Assembly: GCA_014843695.1 (NCBI GenBank)
Contig: CM026400.1
Coordinates: 15,210,653 to 15,274,652 of the forward strand
From: Archivesica marissinica
Lineage: Eukaryota; Mollusca; Bivalvia; Venerida; Vesicomyidae
Length of the DNA: 64,000 nt
Direction: 5' to 3'
A model generated the notes under the pieces. It was given only the letters and a program-made list of their open reading frames with translations, had not been told where the DNA came from and searched no databases. Positions within the stretch are counted from its first letter, which is position 1; each line of letters begins with the position of its first letter. A program made the translations under genes and the position numbers. Below are positions 38,443 through 52,188 of this stretch, piece by piece.

Positions 38443-41155
38443 GTATGTATATTATAACATATATATTTGTATTTCGACCTAGATTAACAGGAATAATTGG
38501 CTTTGAAGATGTAAACATGTATTTTCTCGTTTGTGCTTTCACCAGTCGCACCACGAACAGTCGCCATTTTGGGATCGGCGAGTGCGGATAATTGCGTAAT
38601 TTCTTCAAATTGCATATACTTTATGAACCTAAACAGGTTATTAATTTAACTTCTATATATTATTTGATTTTTTGGTTCTTTTTTCAGTAAAATAATAAGC
38701 TTAGTAATACACGATACACAGGTAAATGTCCGCTAGGACAAGGGGTCAGAAAAGGTCATGTTTTGGTTGAGTTGCCCTCGATTTGAACCGTTGAACTTGT
38801 GAACTTGTGATATTTTCTAAAGGCGAAAAAGGTTACGCAATTCAACTTCCTATTTGTAAAGACCACTACTCTCCCAAGCACAACTACAATATATTTATTG
38901 CTATAAGTACTTCGTTTTTTTGCCATGTACCCGCATAAAAAGGAAAATGTGCTTCAACATAGAGCTATTGTATTGTGTTACAGAAATATAGCTTAGAGTT
39001 AGAGTGTGTGTATCTCATTTCAATCAAGGTAAGTTATCTGATTTCATCATTTGGGAAGTTAGCTGGTGTGGGGAATAAAACATATAATACTACATCGAGG
39101 CAGAATGTAATTTACGCCTGTGATCCAGTGGTAGAGGTTTGGAATCGAGGGTTGCAGGTTTGATGCTCTGTCATGCCACGTATGTGAGGAAGGCATCTCG
39201 CACACATTGATTAGTACTGGATAACTTTACTAGAAAAAGTCCCCACAAGGAGTATTGACATTGATGGATCATGCATACATGTCTACAATTTACATAGTGT
39301 GTACAATAAAGTGGTGAAACCTATGCTTGGTGTATTTGTCCATTTACATCCGTATTTAAAATATTTATATAGTTTTACACTAATTTTGCTCTGACAGAGC
39401 TGAAGCATGGTTTAATAACATTCCGTCACGTGTATCGGTAGGCTGAATCAACTGTCACGTGACTGGTCCAGCAGACGAATATAAACAAACAAATCATTTG
39501 GAGAATATTTCCACTGAAACTGAGGAATTCAGGTAGCTATCCAAAATTTAAAAATATACACCTAGCCCGAAAAATAGTTTCTATACCATTTCTGATTGAT
39601 GATATTCGTTTTATTTAAAGTCGCCACCGCATAAATGCATTTGGGCGACTGAATTCTCTAAGTTGTTTAGATCCTAAGGTGATTCGTTCTTCTGTGCTGG
39701 TTATTCAATGATGATTATGTGTTCTACGATGATTATGTCCATCTTCTATGATGATTATTCCTATTCTACGGTGATTATTTCTGTGTTCGCTGGCGATTCT
39801 TCTTCTATGAAGCTTATGGAGACGTCCTCTGGTGGTTACTTCTTTCCCTGCCAGGGTGACAAGGCCTGGTATGTACGTGGTCCTTTGTAGGGCCACCCTC
39901 CTCACTGTTGGTCACCCCGCAGCAGCATTAATACGGATCTGACAGTTAAACATCTGGTCGTCGATTGTCACAAACAAACTAATAGACATTCATGCCAGCG
40001 TAAAGTGGATGCCACGACCGTTGCCGCTCCCTCAGGTCCGCCGCCTCGTCCATCCGTCGGAGAAGAAAGGTCGAAATAAACTGGCGAAGCTAGAAGAGAC
40101 AGTGGATCTGTCCTGATGTGCTATAGCCGTGGATCCACATGCTGGCGAATGTCCCAATATGCAAGATCGACAACCAGAAGATCCCAGAATCCTACGCTGC
40201 TGCTGCTGCGGGATGTGCACCGGTCACGACGTGCACGTCGTGAGGAGATCGACCGGCTTCCATTTCTGATTAAGACCAATAAGTGTTTTTATTCAATGAT
40301 GATATCAAAATAAGATATTCAACAAGTTATGGTGGATAAATAAAAAATAACGAGTACGCCGTGCATAGGTGCCCTGAAGTATTGAGTTCCCCATATAAAC
40401 GGGTGTCGACCGACACCATTGCAATAGCTGAATTGAGCAGCAAGGTCACGTGATGAAGCTAAAACTGTCAACAAGTTGTTTTCACGACTAAAGAAAATAA
40501 TAATATACGGCAAGTGCAATTAACATTTTATACTGGCCATTATATGTGGAATTTACACAGAGCATAGGTTCCACCACTCTCTCTCTTCTCTCTCTATATA
40601 TAAAAATATAAGTAATATATTAATAATACAAACAATCTAAATAAATACATCAGAAGCAATAATATGTCCTGTTAGATTGCGGAGGGTCCTATTATTATTC
40701 CCCCCCCCCCCCCCAATATTTGCAGCAGAAACTTGAGAGTGATGAAACGCTCTACCGTATATTGCATCTTGTAAATACATACTGTGTTACGTTCGTCTTG
40801 TATTGCGGTATGTTTAAATATTATTTTCTTTCAACAGTTTGGTCGTAATCTAGTCGACCGCTATGGTCGGCTAAGCATGCCCAGGAAAACATGTCTAGGT
40901 CCCCTGTTTGAAAAAATTGGAGCCAACTGGGAGCCAAGCATTTTAGCCAATGGATCTTTTACTTACCTAGTTGTATATCATAGAACGCATATTTAATGAG
41001 AAAATAACCGTGTTTAACCTTGTTCTATCTATGCATGTAATGTTCAATGCTTTTCTTATGTTGATGTGTATCCATGCCAATAGTCAAATAAAATTGTACA
41101 TTGTATTGTTGTATATTTCCAAGATATCAGTACTAAGTAAGTACATGTACAAAAA

Positions 41156-41157
<2 letters not shown>
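38443..41157. other. RXR intron 1, first part
   Basis: Mostly unique sequence. 39700-39800 has imperfect GATGATTATG/TTCTATGATGATTAT repeats. 39830-40260 is GC-richer but without a consistent frame and includes a 20-bp perfect palindrome at 40224-40243. Poly-C run at about 40699-40715. No second gene recognised. Confidence 0.5.

Positions 41158-41188
<31 letters not shown>
41158..41188. repeat. (CA)n microsatellite
   Basis: About 14 CA dinucleotides in RXR intron 1. Confidence 0.9.
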
Positions 41189-41189
<1 letters not shown>

Positions 41190-42453
41190 CACTTGGCTAG
41201 AGGAACAATATTTCAGGCTTTATTTTAACAAATAGAACAGAACACACAAAAAACAAAAACCACTTCTTTAATCATCGTAATCTGCTGAATAACTTTCCCC
41301 AAAACTGTAATAAACATCGGCAAATCACGAGCCCCTAGTCCGTTGTTAAAACGTAATAAGCAAATTATCAAGCTTATCAACTTCTTAAAATACCAGTCTC
41401 AATCAGTGTCATAATTGGACCCGTGTATTATCCCGCAATTAACAACTTCATGTCTACTTTCACAATACCGACATCCACCCGTGAACGTGTTATCGATCGG
41501 TAAATACACACAACATATTTATGTGGTTTGGCCGCTTAGTGTTATAGTACATTACAGCCGCTTACAACATTGCAAAAATGAAAATCGCCGATGAAATTTG
41601 TTGGCGCCAGTTACTTTCGCCAATTCGCCAAATTTAGCGCCAGTTTTCGCATTTTGCGTCTTTGGCGATCGACAGCGGCGACCCTGTATGTTAGTGGAGC
41701 GGACATGGGTGGTATCAATTAGCGGATTATACAGTATAATGTGAAATGCTTCTTGGAGTCTTTTGAGAGATAGAATTTGTTATACGTATCCAAAAATAGA
41801 CTAGGGGGAGTATATCATGTTTATTTACTGTTTACGTGAAATTGCTCCAGGGTTCGACATTAGGGCACTTCCGATGGATATGTCTAGTAAGAAATGTTAA
41901 TCACACGAAATTTGCCAGATGGTTGCCCGATCTGTCGTGTAGCATTAAATTTCAATAATTACCTAGGTCCTAATTTGAATTCATTCTGAAGTTTAAACGT
42001 TTGTGTCTCGGCAAATAAGTTGTCCGTACACAGCTATTTTCTAAATCTTGGAAACCCTCAATCTATTTTTAGACACAACCTAAATAAATTATGCAAATTT
42101 CTGAAATGTAAAACTGCTACTCATTTTATTCAAATGTGGTAATATTTGAAACAGAAATATTTTATTTCAGCGAGGTGTTCAGACTGTCAGATCGTTGTAG
42201 ATTATTGATTTAATCATAGAAATGAGATTGCAATTTAGAGTGGAATAAATAACCCTGTTCTGAATTACTAGTGTCTGGTTTCAAATATTACGACAATTGA
42301 AAAATGCGGTCTAGTTGGTCACGGGTCCGGGCTAGTCAGTTTCCAGAGTTACTGGTCTGACTTGTCTAGTGATTAAAAAATAATTAATGTCGAACCAGGT
42401 GCTCTCTAAAGACACCGTTTCCCACTAAATTTTGACTAAAATATAATAACAAC
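41189..42453. other. RXR intron 1, unique sequence
   Basis: No frame or element recognised. A short GGCGA-rich stretch lies at 41590-41690. Confidence 0.4.
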
Positions 42454-43746
42454 GCAAATCTTCTCTATAATTCTGTGCAATCTTTAGTTTACGAAGCTTA
42501 TCTATAATTCCGTGCAATCTCTAGTTTACGAAGCTTATCTATAATTCCGTGCAATCTCTAGTTTATGACGCTTCTCTATAATTCCGCGCAATCTCTAGTT
42601 TACGAAGCTTATCTATAATTCTGTGCAATCTCTAGTTTACGAAGCTATCTATAATTCTGCACAATCTCTAGTTTACAAAGCTTATCTATAATTCCGTGCA
42701 ATCTCTAGTTTACGACGCTTCTCTATAATTCTGCGCAATCTCTAGTTTACGAAGCTTATCTATAATTCCGCGCAATCTCTAGTTTACGAAGCTTATCTAT
42801 AATTCCGTGCAATCTCTAGTTTACGACGCTTCTCTATAATTCTGCGCAATCTCTAGTTTACGAAGCTTATCTATAATTCCGCGCAATCTCTAGTTTACGA
42901 AGCTTATCTATAATTCCGTGCAATCTCTAGTTTACGAATCTTCTCTATAATTCCGTGCAATCTCTAGTTTACGAAGCTTCTCTATAATTCCGTGCAATCT
43001 CTAGTTTACGATGCTTCTCTATAATTCCGCGCAATCTCTAGTTTACGACGCTTCTCTATAATTCTGCGCAATCTCTAGTTTACGACGCTTCTCTATAATT
43101 CCGTGCAATCTCTAGTTTACGAAGCTTATCTATAATTCCGTGCAATCTCTAGTTTACGAAGCTTCTCTATAATTCTGTGCAATCTCTAGTTTACGAAGCT
43201 TCTCTATAATTCCGTGCAATCTCTAGTTTACGAAGCTTCTCTATAATTCCGCGCAATCTCTAGTTTACGAATCTTCTCTATAATTCCGTGCAATCTCTAG
43301 TTTACGACGCTTCTCTATAATTCCGCGCAATCTCTAGTTTACGAATCTTCTCTATAATTCCGCGCAATCTCTAGTTTACAACGCTTCTCTGTAATTCCGT
43401 GCAATCTCTAGTTTACGAAGCTTCTCTGTAATTCCGTGCAATCTCTAATTTACGAATCTTCTCTATAATTCCGCGCAATCTCTAGTTTACAACGCTTCTC
43501 TATAATTCCGTGCAATCTCTAGTTTACGAATCTTCTCTATAATTCCGCGCAATCTCTAGTTTAAGAAGCTTATCTATAATTCCGAGCAATCTCTAGTTTA
43601 CGAAACTTATCTATAATTCCGTGCAATCTCTAGTTTACGACGCTTCTCTATAATTCCGCGCAATCTCTAGTTTACGACGCTTCTCTGTAATTCCGCGCAA
43701 TCTCTAGTTTACGAAGCTTATCTGTAATTCCGCGCAATCTCTAGTT
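42454..43746. repeat. 37-bp minisatellite
   Basis: About 35 units of TCTATAATTCCGTGCAATCT followed by CTAGTTTACGAAGCTTA. Variants alternate CCGTG/CCGCG/CTGCG and GAAGC/GACGC/GAATC. It lies in RXR intron 1. Confidence 0.95.
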
Positions 43747-43867
43747 AATTCTGTACATTATAGCCATAGTCGACACGACATATTAAATCACTGATCCGGC
43801 ATCAAGCTCGATTCGCATCCAAAATGGAAAGTTTAGGAAATTGGGAGAATGCTAATTCACGGTAATC

Positions 43868-44318
43868 AACGAGTATGATCTTGTCTTAACATAATTACTT
43901 CCCAATTGTTTGATGCCAGGCACCAGGTATGATCTTGTCTTTAACATGATTACTTCCCAATTGTTTGATGCCAGGCACCAGGTAGATCTTGTCTTTAACA
44001 TAATTACTTCCCAATGTTTTGATGCCAGGCACCAGGTATGATCTTGTCTTTAACATAATTACTTCCCAATTGTTTTGATGCCAGGCACCAGGTATGATCT
44101 TGTCTTTAACATGATTACTTCCCAATTGTTTTGATGCCAGGCACCAGGTATGATCTTGTCTTTAACATAATTACTTCCCAATTGTTTTGATGCCAGGCAC
44201 CAGGTATGATCTTGTCTTTAACATAATTACTTCCCAATTGTTTTGATGCCAGGCACCAGGTATGATCTTGTCTTTAACATAATTACTTCCTAATTGTTTT
44301 GATGCCAGGCACCAGGTA
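43868..44318. repeat. 56-bp minisatellite
   Basis: Eight units of TGATCTTGTCTTTAACATAA, TTACTTCCCAATTGTTTTGA, TGCCAGGCACCAGGTA. Minus-strand peptides are artefacts. Confidence 0.95.
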
Positions 44319-44977
44319 GGTAGGCAATTAAACTGTAGGCATTGTTCTTCATAATCTACACAGCAATGTGTTCTATGTTCATGCAAGTTGACTTTGCATA
44401 ATAACAATTGCACACTCACTATATAGGTTTCCTGCAGAATATTGATTTGTTTTAGAGTACCAATTAACTCTTGGCATGCTAGCGGTGAACATAAGTCTCA
44501 ATATAATTATATCGAGTAATTTCATTACATTTGTGTCGTATTTTCACTAATTCACACAATGTTGTGCCAGTATTGTGGAACCCTGCATCCATGAGTACCG
44601 TTATTGGAATAGAGAAATTCAAGGAAAAAGATTTGATCAAAGCTACTTTTAGCTTCCTACTTGATCCGTTGGTTTAAACATATCAGGATGAGAAATATAC
44701 AGAAACCAACATTTATATCGTGATATGTGGATTGAACTGAATTCTAAAAGCTTACGGTAATTCTTTCCACTGCATACTAGATGTTAGTACCAGGTATATA
44801 TGGCAATTTTAATAGCTTGGCGTAATAACGAAAATGACCAGAACTTAAATATGTTTAATTCAAATTGGAAACACATCAAACTTGATCCGTATGTCGTATG
44901 TTACATGTACAAGTATATGTGATTTATGTTTTATTGTTTAAACCAAAGAAATTCAATTTCATATTTTAATATTTCAG
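44319..44977. other. RXR intron 1, 3' end
   Basis: Unique, AT-rich; ends with a good acceptor, TTTTAATATTTCAG (44964-44977). Confidence 0.6.
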
Positions 44978-45380
44978 AATCTCTGGAAAATAGTGTTACT
45001 AGCGGTCCAGGGATGATGTCCATGGATTTGGCCAATATGGGCATGACTAGCCCGATCTCGTCGGTGGACTCCCTGTCTCCGAACATGTCTTCACCTGATA
45101 TAAAACCAGACATCTCCTCACTCACCGTGACGTCGCCTCAGGGCTCGTACTTCAGTTATATGCACCAAGGCATGGCCACCTCGCAGTCTGGGTCCATTCA
45201 TTCACCGCCGATGCATTCGCCCTCGTCATCCGTCACCTCGCCATCATTGATGTCGATCGGATCGCCAGGGTCGATAGGCTCGCCACCGAACCCTCTCATG
45301 CCCCATACAACGCTGAGTAACAAGCATATATGTGCCATATGCGGAGATAGAGCTTCAGGGAAGCATTATGGAGTATACAG
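44978..45380 (+). CDS. RXR: RXR exon 2: A/B region and first half of zinc finger 1
   Basis: 403 bp between TTTCAG and GTATGATC. With exon 1 it encodes residues 7-140 plus two bases. The A/B transactivation region is rich in Ser, Pro, Gly and Met ([68 protein letters not shown]). It ends [20 protein letters not shown], the start of the nuclear receptor DNA-binding domain with the first two zinc-binding cysteines. RXR is the common heterodimer partner of nuclear receptors and binds retinoid or rexinoid ligands in animals; in gastropods it is also the known target of organotins. A SINE-E copy begins ~13 bp after the donor. Confidence 0.97.
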
Positions 45381-45392
45381 GTATGATCATTG

Positions 45393-45645
45393 CAGTTTAA
45401 ACTTTATTTATTTTACAACAATTGCGAAGCAAGTTCTAACAACTTATATTAATCACTCTCGTTGGCGCTGGTGAAAGCGTATATGTGGTCATTCGTGTGG
45501 GAGGAAATCGGAGTACCCGGAGGAAACTATCTATCCGATCTGGCGACCACCGTACCATCTCACATACTTCCCGGTCTGAGGATTGAACCCGGGTTGCATT
45601 AGTGAGAAGCGAGCGTGCTAACCACTGTGCTAATCGGACAGCCGA
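45393..45645 (-). mobile_element. SINE-E, directly after the RXR exon-2 donor
   Basis: CAGTTTAAACTTTATTTATT, CAATTGCGAAGCAAGTTCTA, TATTAATCACTCTCGTTGGC, GAGGATTGAACCCGGGTTGC (B-box side) and CGTGCTAACCACTGTGCTAA. Full-length or nearly so. Confidence 0.88.
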
Positions 45646-45756
45646 TTGAACTTGATATATCATTTCTATGCCACACCATAAACGGAACATTTGAGACATC
45701 TTGCCAACATTAATGACGTTCTATAATCTGTAATTGTGGTCGTTTATGATGTCAGT

Positions 45757-46045
45757 GGGGGCCCACGTAGCCGAGTGGTTACGGTCGTTGACTTCAAATC
45801 ACTCGCCGCCGTTGCTTTGAATCCCACTGGGTGTTGAATTCTTTCAAGTGCGGAGGCTATCCAGCTGCCTTGCAGTTTGTCGGTGGTTCTAACGTATGCC
45901 CGCACTTGCCTGAAATACTGCTCTGAGGGACACTCCGGGTCTTCCTCCACTCCGGGCTTCCTCCACTCCGGGTCTTCCTCCACCAAAAATAGCTGGAGTG
46001 ACGCCGTATCACCTAAGCTGTTAAATTTCCCAAAAACAAACAAAT
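45757..46045 (+). mobile_element. SINE-B, near complete
   Basis: GCCCACGTAGCCGAGTGGTT (A box), CTTTGAATCCCACTGGGTG (B-box region), CCTGAAATACTGCTCTGAGG and a triplicated TCCACTCCGGGTCTTCC. It ends CCACCAAAAATAGCTGGAGT, GACGCCGTATCACCTAAGCT, GTTAAATTTCCC. Confidence 0.85.
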
Positions 46046-47705
46046 CAAGAAGCACGGTTGTGATGTCAATCATGTCCTCTTAAATCTACATTGCCTCTAG
46101 TCTCTCCGTCATGGTGATGTCCTCTGACATCTCTTAAATCTACATTGCATATTCTCTCCGTTATGGTGATGTCTGACATCTCTTATATCTACATTGCCTC
46201 TAGTCTCTCCGTCATGGTGATGTCCTCTGACATCTCTTAAATCTACATTACCTCTAGTCTCTCCGTCATGGTGATGTCCTCTGACATCTCTTAAATCTAC
46301 ATTGCCTCTAGTCTCTCCGTCATGGTGATGTCCTCTGACATCTCTTAAATCTACATTACCTCTAGTCTCTCCGTCATGGTGATGTCCTCTGACATCTCTT
46401 AAATCTACATTACCTCTAGTCTCTCTGTCATGGTGATGTCCTTTGGCATCCCTTAAATCTACATTACCTCTAGTCTCTCCGTCATGGTGATGTCCTCTGA
46501 CATCTCTTAAATCTACATTGCCTCTAGTCTCTCCGTCATGGTGATGTCCTCTGACATCTCTTAAATCTACATTACCTCTAGTCTCTCCGTCATGGTGATG
46601 TCCTCTGACATCTCTTAAATCTACATTACCTCTAGTCTCTCTGTCATGGTGATGTCCTTTGGCATCCCTTAAATCTACATTACCTCTAGTCTCTCCGTCA
46701 TGGTGATGTCCTCTGGAATCTCTTAAATCTACATTGCCTCTAGTCTCTCCGTCATGGTGATGTCCTCTGACATCTCTTAAGTGTACATTGCCTCTAGTCT
46801 CTCCGTCATGGTGATGTCCTCTTAAATCTACATTACCTCTAGTCTCTCCATCATAGTGATGTCCTCTGGCATCTCTTAAATCTACATTGCCTCTAGTCTC
46901 TCTGTCATGGTGATGTCCTCGGGCAAGACTCTTAAATCTACATTGCCTCTAGTCTCTCCGTCATTGTGCTGTCCTCTGGCATCTCTTAAATCTACATTGC
47001 CTCTAGTCTCTCCGTCGTGGTGATGTCCTCAGGCAAGACTCTTAAATCTACATTGCCTCTAGTCTCTCCGTCATAGTGATGTCCTCAGACAAGACTCTTA
47101 AATCTACATTGCCTCTAGTCTCTCCGTCATGGTGATGTCCCCAGGCAAGACTCCTAAATCTACATTGCCTCTAGTCTCTCCGTCATGGTGATGTCCTCAG
47201 ACAAGACTCTTAAATCTACATTGCCTCTAGTCTCTCCGTCATAGTGATGTCCTCAGACAAGACTCTTAAATCTACATTGTCTCTAGTCTCTCCATTGTGG
47301 TGATGTCCTCAGGCAAGACTCTTAAATCTACATTGCCTCTAGTCTCTCCGTCATGGTGATGTCCCCAGGCAAGACTCCTAAATCTACATTGCCTCTAGTC
47401 TCTCCGTCATTGTGATGTCCTCTGGCATCTCTTAAATCTACATTGCCTCTAGTCTCTCTGTCATGGTGATGTCCTCCGGCATCTCTTAAATCTACATTAC
47501 CTCTAGTCTCTCTGTCATGGTGATGTCCTTTGGCATCCCTTAAATCTACATTACCTCTAGTCTCTCCGTCATGGTGATGTCCTCTGACATCTCTTAAATC
47601 TACATTGCCTCTAGTCTCTCCGTCATTGTGATGTCCTCTGGCATCTCTTAAATCTACATTGCCTCTAGTCTCTCCGTCATGGTGATGTCCTCTGACATCT
47701 CTTAA

Positions 47706-47941
47706 CCCTATCAACACCAAGTAACTGACATGGACTGGTGCATGCTATTTTCAGACCAATAAATTAATAACAAAATTATATTTGGATCAGTTCATTTATC
47801 AAAATGGGTAAAAAAAATTCTAAAAATAGTTATATTACTTGAAAAAAGTGCAGATCCTGATGAGACGGCTCATCACGAGCCGGCTCATCTGGATCTACAC
47901 TTTTTTGTAAGCCAATTTAGTGGTCTGTGGTGTTGAGAGGG
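47706..47941. mobile_element. TTAA-flanked MITE in satellite, copy 1
   Basis: CCCTATCAACACC...GGTGTTGAGAGGG, TTAA on both sides. The satellite's own CTCTTAAATC supplies the TTAA target. Confidence 0.9.
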
Positions 47942-49598
47942 TTAAATCTACATTGCCTCTAGTCTCTCTGTCATGGTGATGTCCTCAGGCAACACTCTTA
48001 AATCTACATTGCATCTTCTCTCTAGTCTCTCTGTCATGGTGATGTCCTCGGGCAATACTCTTATATCTACATTGCCTCTAGTCTCTCCGTCATGGTGATG
48101 TCCTTAGGCAAGACTCCTAAATCTACACTGCCTCTAGTCTCTCCGTCATGGTGATGTCCTCCGGCAAGACTCCTAAATCTACATTGCCTCTAGTCTCTCT
48201 GGTCATGGTGATGTCCCCAGGCAAGACTCCTAAATCTACATTGCCTCTAGTCTCTCCGTCATGGTGATGTCCCCAGGCAAGACTCCTAAATCTACATTGC
48301 CTCTAGTCTCTCTGTCATGGTGATGTCCCCAGGCAAGACTCCTAAATCTACATTGCCTCTAGTCTCTCCGTCATGGTGATGTCCCCAGGCAAGACTCCTA
48401 AATCTACATTGCCTCTAATCTCTCCGTCATGGTGATGTCCCCAGGCAAGACTCCTAAATCTACATTGCCTCTAGTCTCTCTGTCATGGTGATGTCCTTTG
48501 GCATCCCTTAAATCTACATTGCCTCTAGTCTCTCCGTCATGGTGATGTCCTCTGGCATCTCTTAATTCTACATTGCATCTAGTCTCTCCGTCATGGTGAT
48601 GTCCTCTGGAATCTCTTAAATCTACATTGCCTCTAGTCTCTCCGTCATGGTGATGTCCTCTGACATCTCTTAAGTGTACATTGCCTCTAGTCTCTCCGTC
48701 ATGGTGATGTCCTCTTAAATCTACATTACCTCTAGTCTCTCCATCATAGTGATGTCCTCTGGCATCTCTTAAATCTACATTGCCTCTAGTCTCTCTGTCA
48801 TGGTGATGTCCTCGGGCAAGACTCTTAAATCTACATTGCCTCTAGTCTCTCCGTCATTGTGCTGTCCTCTGGCATCTCTTAAATCTACATTGCCTCTAGT
48901 CTCTCCGTCGTGGTGATGTCCTCAGGCAAGACTCTTAAATCTACATTGCCTCTAGTCTCTCCGTCATAGTGATGTCCTCAGACAAGACTCTTAAATCTAC
49001 ATTGCCTCTAGTCTCTCCGTCATGGTGATGTCCCCAGGCAAGACTCCTAAATCTACATTGCCTCTAGTCTCTCCGTCATGGTGATGTCCTCAGACAAGAC
49101 TCTTAAATCTACATTGCCTCTAGTCTCTCCGTCATAGTGATGTCCTCAGACAAGACTCTTAAATCTACATTGTCTCTAGTCTCTCCATTGTGGTGATGTC
49201 CTCAGGCAAGACTCTTAAATCTACATTGCCTCTAGTCTCTCCGTCATGGTGATGTCCCCAGGCAAGACTCCTAAATCTACATTGCCTCTAGTCTCTCCGT
49301 CATTGTGATGTCCTCTGGCATCTCTTAAATCTACATTGCCTCTAGTCTCTCTGTCATGGTGATGTCCTCCGGCATCTCTTAAATCTACATTACCTCTAGT
49401 CTCTCTGTCATGGTGATGTCCTTTGGCATCCCTTAAATCTACATTACCTCTAGTCTCTCCATCATGGTGATGTCCTCTGACATCTCTTAAATCTACATTG
49501 CCTCTAGTCTCTCCGTCATTGTGATGTCCTCTGGCATCTCTTAAATCTACATTGCCTCTAGTCTCTCCGTCATGGTGATGTCCTCTGACATCTCTTAA

Positions 49599-49834
49599 CC
49601 CTATCAACACCAAGTAACTGACATGGACTGGTGCATGCTATTTTCAGACCAATAAATTAATAACAAAATTATATTTGGATCAGTTCATTTATCAAAATGG
49701 GTAAAAAAAATTCTAAAAATAGTTATATTACTTGAAAAAAGTGCAGATCCTGATGAGACGGCTCATCACGAGCCGGCTCATCTGGATCTACACTTTTTTG
49801 TAAGCCAATTTAGTGGTCTGTGGTGTTGAGAGGG
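49599..49834. mobile_element. TTAA-flanked MITE in satellite, copy 2
   Basis: Same sequence as copy 1, 1893 bp downstream; carried by segmental duplication rather than new insertion. Confidence 0.9.
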
Positions 49835-52188
49835 TTAAATCTACATTGCCTCTAGTCTCTCTGTCATGGTGATGTCCTCAGGCAACACTCTTAAATCTAC
49901 ATTGCATCTTCTCTCTAGTCTCTCTGTCATGGTGATGTCCTCGGGCAATACTCTTATATCTACATTGCCTCTAGTCTCTCCGTCATGGTGATGTCCTTAG
50001 GCAAGACTCCTAAATCTACACTGCCTCTAGTCTCTCCGTCATGGTGATGTCCTCCGGCAAGACTCCTAAATCTACATTGCCTCTAGTCTCTCTGGTCATG
50101 GTGATGTCCCCAGGCAAGACTCCTAAATCTACATTGCCTCTAGTCTCTCCGTCATGGTGATGTCCCCAGGCAAGACTCCTAAATCTACATTGCCTCTAGT
50201 CTCTCTGTCATGGTGATGTCCCCAGGCAAGACTCCTAAATCTACATTGCCTCTAGTCTCTCCGTCATGGTGATGTCCCCAGGCAAGACTCCTAAATCTAC
50301 ATTGCCTCTAATCTCTCCGTCATGGTGATGTCCTCAGGCAAGACTCCTAAATCTACATTGCCTCTAGTCTCTCTGTCATGGTGATGTCCCCAGGCAAGAC
50401 TCCTAAATCTACATTGCCTCTAGTCTCTCTGTCATGGTGATGTCCTCTGGCATCTCCTAAATCTACACTGCCTCTAGTCTCTCCGTCATGGTGATGTCCT
50501 CAGACAAGACTCTTAAATCTACACTGCCTCTAGTCTCTCCGTCATGGTGATGTCCTCAGACAATACTCTTAAATCTACACTGCATCTAGTCTCTCTGTCA
50601 TGGTGATGTCCCCAGGCAAGACTCCTAAATCTACATTGCCTCTAGTCTCCGTCATGGTGATGTCCCCAGGCAAGACTCCTAAATCTACATTGCCTCTAGT
50701 CTCCGTCATGGTGATGTCCCCAGGCAAGACTCCTAAATCTACATTGCCTCTAGTCTCTCCGTCATGGTGATGTCCTCTGACATCTCTTAAATCTACATTG
50801 CCTCTAGTCTCTCCGTCATGGTGATGTCCTCTGACATCTCTTAAATCTACATTACCTCTAGTCTCTCCGTCATGGTGATGTCCTCTGACATCTCTTAAAT
50901 CTACATTACCTCTAGTCTCTCTGTCATGGTGATGTCCTTTGGCATCCCTTAAATCTACATTGCCTCTAGTCTCTCCGTCATGGTGATGTCCTCTGACATC
51001 TCTTAAATCTACATTGCCTCTAGTCTCTCCGTCATGGTGATGTCCTCTGACATCTCTTAAATCTACATTACCTCTAGTCTCTCCGTCATGGTGATGTCCT
51101 CTGGCATCTCTTAAATCTACATTGCCTCTAGTCTCTCCGTCATGGTGATGTCCTCTGGCATCTCTTAAATCTACATTACCTCTAGTCTCTCCGTCATGGT
51201 GATGTCCTCTGGCATCTCTTAAATCTACATTGCCTCTAGTCTCTCCGTCATGGTGATGTCCTCTGACATCTCTTAAGTGTACATTGCCTCTAGTCTCTCC
51301 GTCATGGTGATGTCCTCTTAAATCTACATTACCTCTAGTCTCTCCATCATAGTGATGTCCTCTGGCATCTCTTAAATCTACATTGCCTCTAGTCTCTCTG
51401 TCATGGTGATGTCCTCGGGCAAGACTCTTAAATCTACATTGCCTCTAGTCTCTCCGTCATTGTGCTGTCCTCTGGCATCTCTTAAATCTACATTGCCTCT
51501 AGTCTCTCCGTCGTGGTGATGTCCTCAGGCAAGACTCTTAAATCTACATTGCCTCTAGTCTCTCCGTCATAGTGATGTCCTCAGACAAGACTCTTAAATC
51601 TACATTGCCTCTAGTCTCTCCGTCATGGTGATGTCCTCTGGCATCTCTTAAATCTACATTGCCTCTAGTCTCTCCGTCATGGTGATGTCCTCTGACATCT
51701 CTTAAATCTACATTGCCTCTAGTCTCTCCGTCATGGTGATGTCCTCTGACATCTCTTAAATCTACATTGCATCTACTCTCTCCGTCATGGTGTCCTCTGA
51801 CATCTCTTAAATCTACATTGCATCTAGTCTCTCCGTCATGGTGATGTCCTCTGGCATCTCTTAAATCTACATTGCCTCTAGTCTCTCCGTCATTGTGATG
51901 TCCTCTGGCATCTCTTAAATCTACATTGCCTCTAGTCTCTCTGTCATGGTGATGTCCTCCGGCATCTCTTAAATCTACATTACCTCTAGTCTCTCTGTCA
52001 TGGTGATGTCCTTTGGCATCCCTTAAATCTACATTACCTCTAGTCTCTCCGTCATGGTGATGTCCTCTGACATCTCTTAAATCTACATTGCCTCTAGTCT
52101 CTCCGTCATTGTGATGTCCTCTGGCATCTCTTAAATCTACATTGCCTCTAGTCTCTCCGTCATGGTGATGTCCTCTGACATCTCTTAA

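Noticed and set aside
39830..40313. Possible gene in the GC-richer island of RXR intron 1
   Set aside because: Frames are short, change phase and carry stops; no recognised domain.
40784..40996. Possible exon after CTTTCAACAG (FGRNLVDRYGRLSMPRKTC)
   Set aside because: The acceptor is fair, but the peptide matches nothing I know, no clear donor is seen before the stop, and it is not an RXR segment.
42454..44318. CRISPR-like direct repeats
   Set aside because: Units are contiguous without unique spacers and the genome is animal; these are minisatellites.
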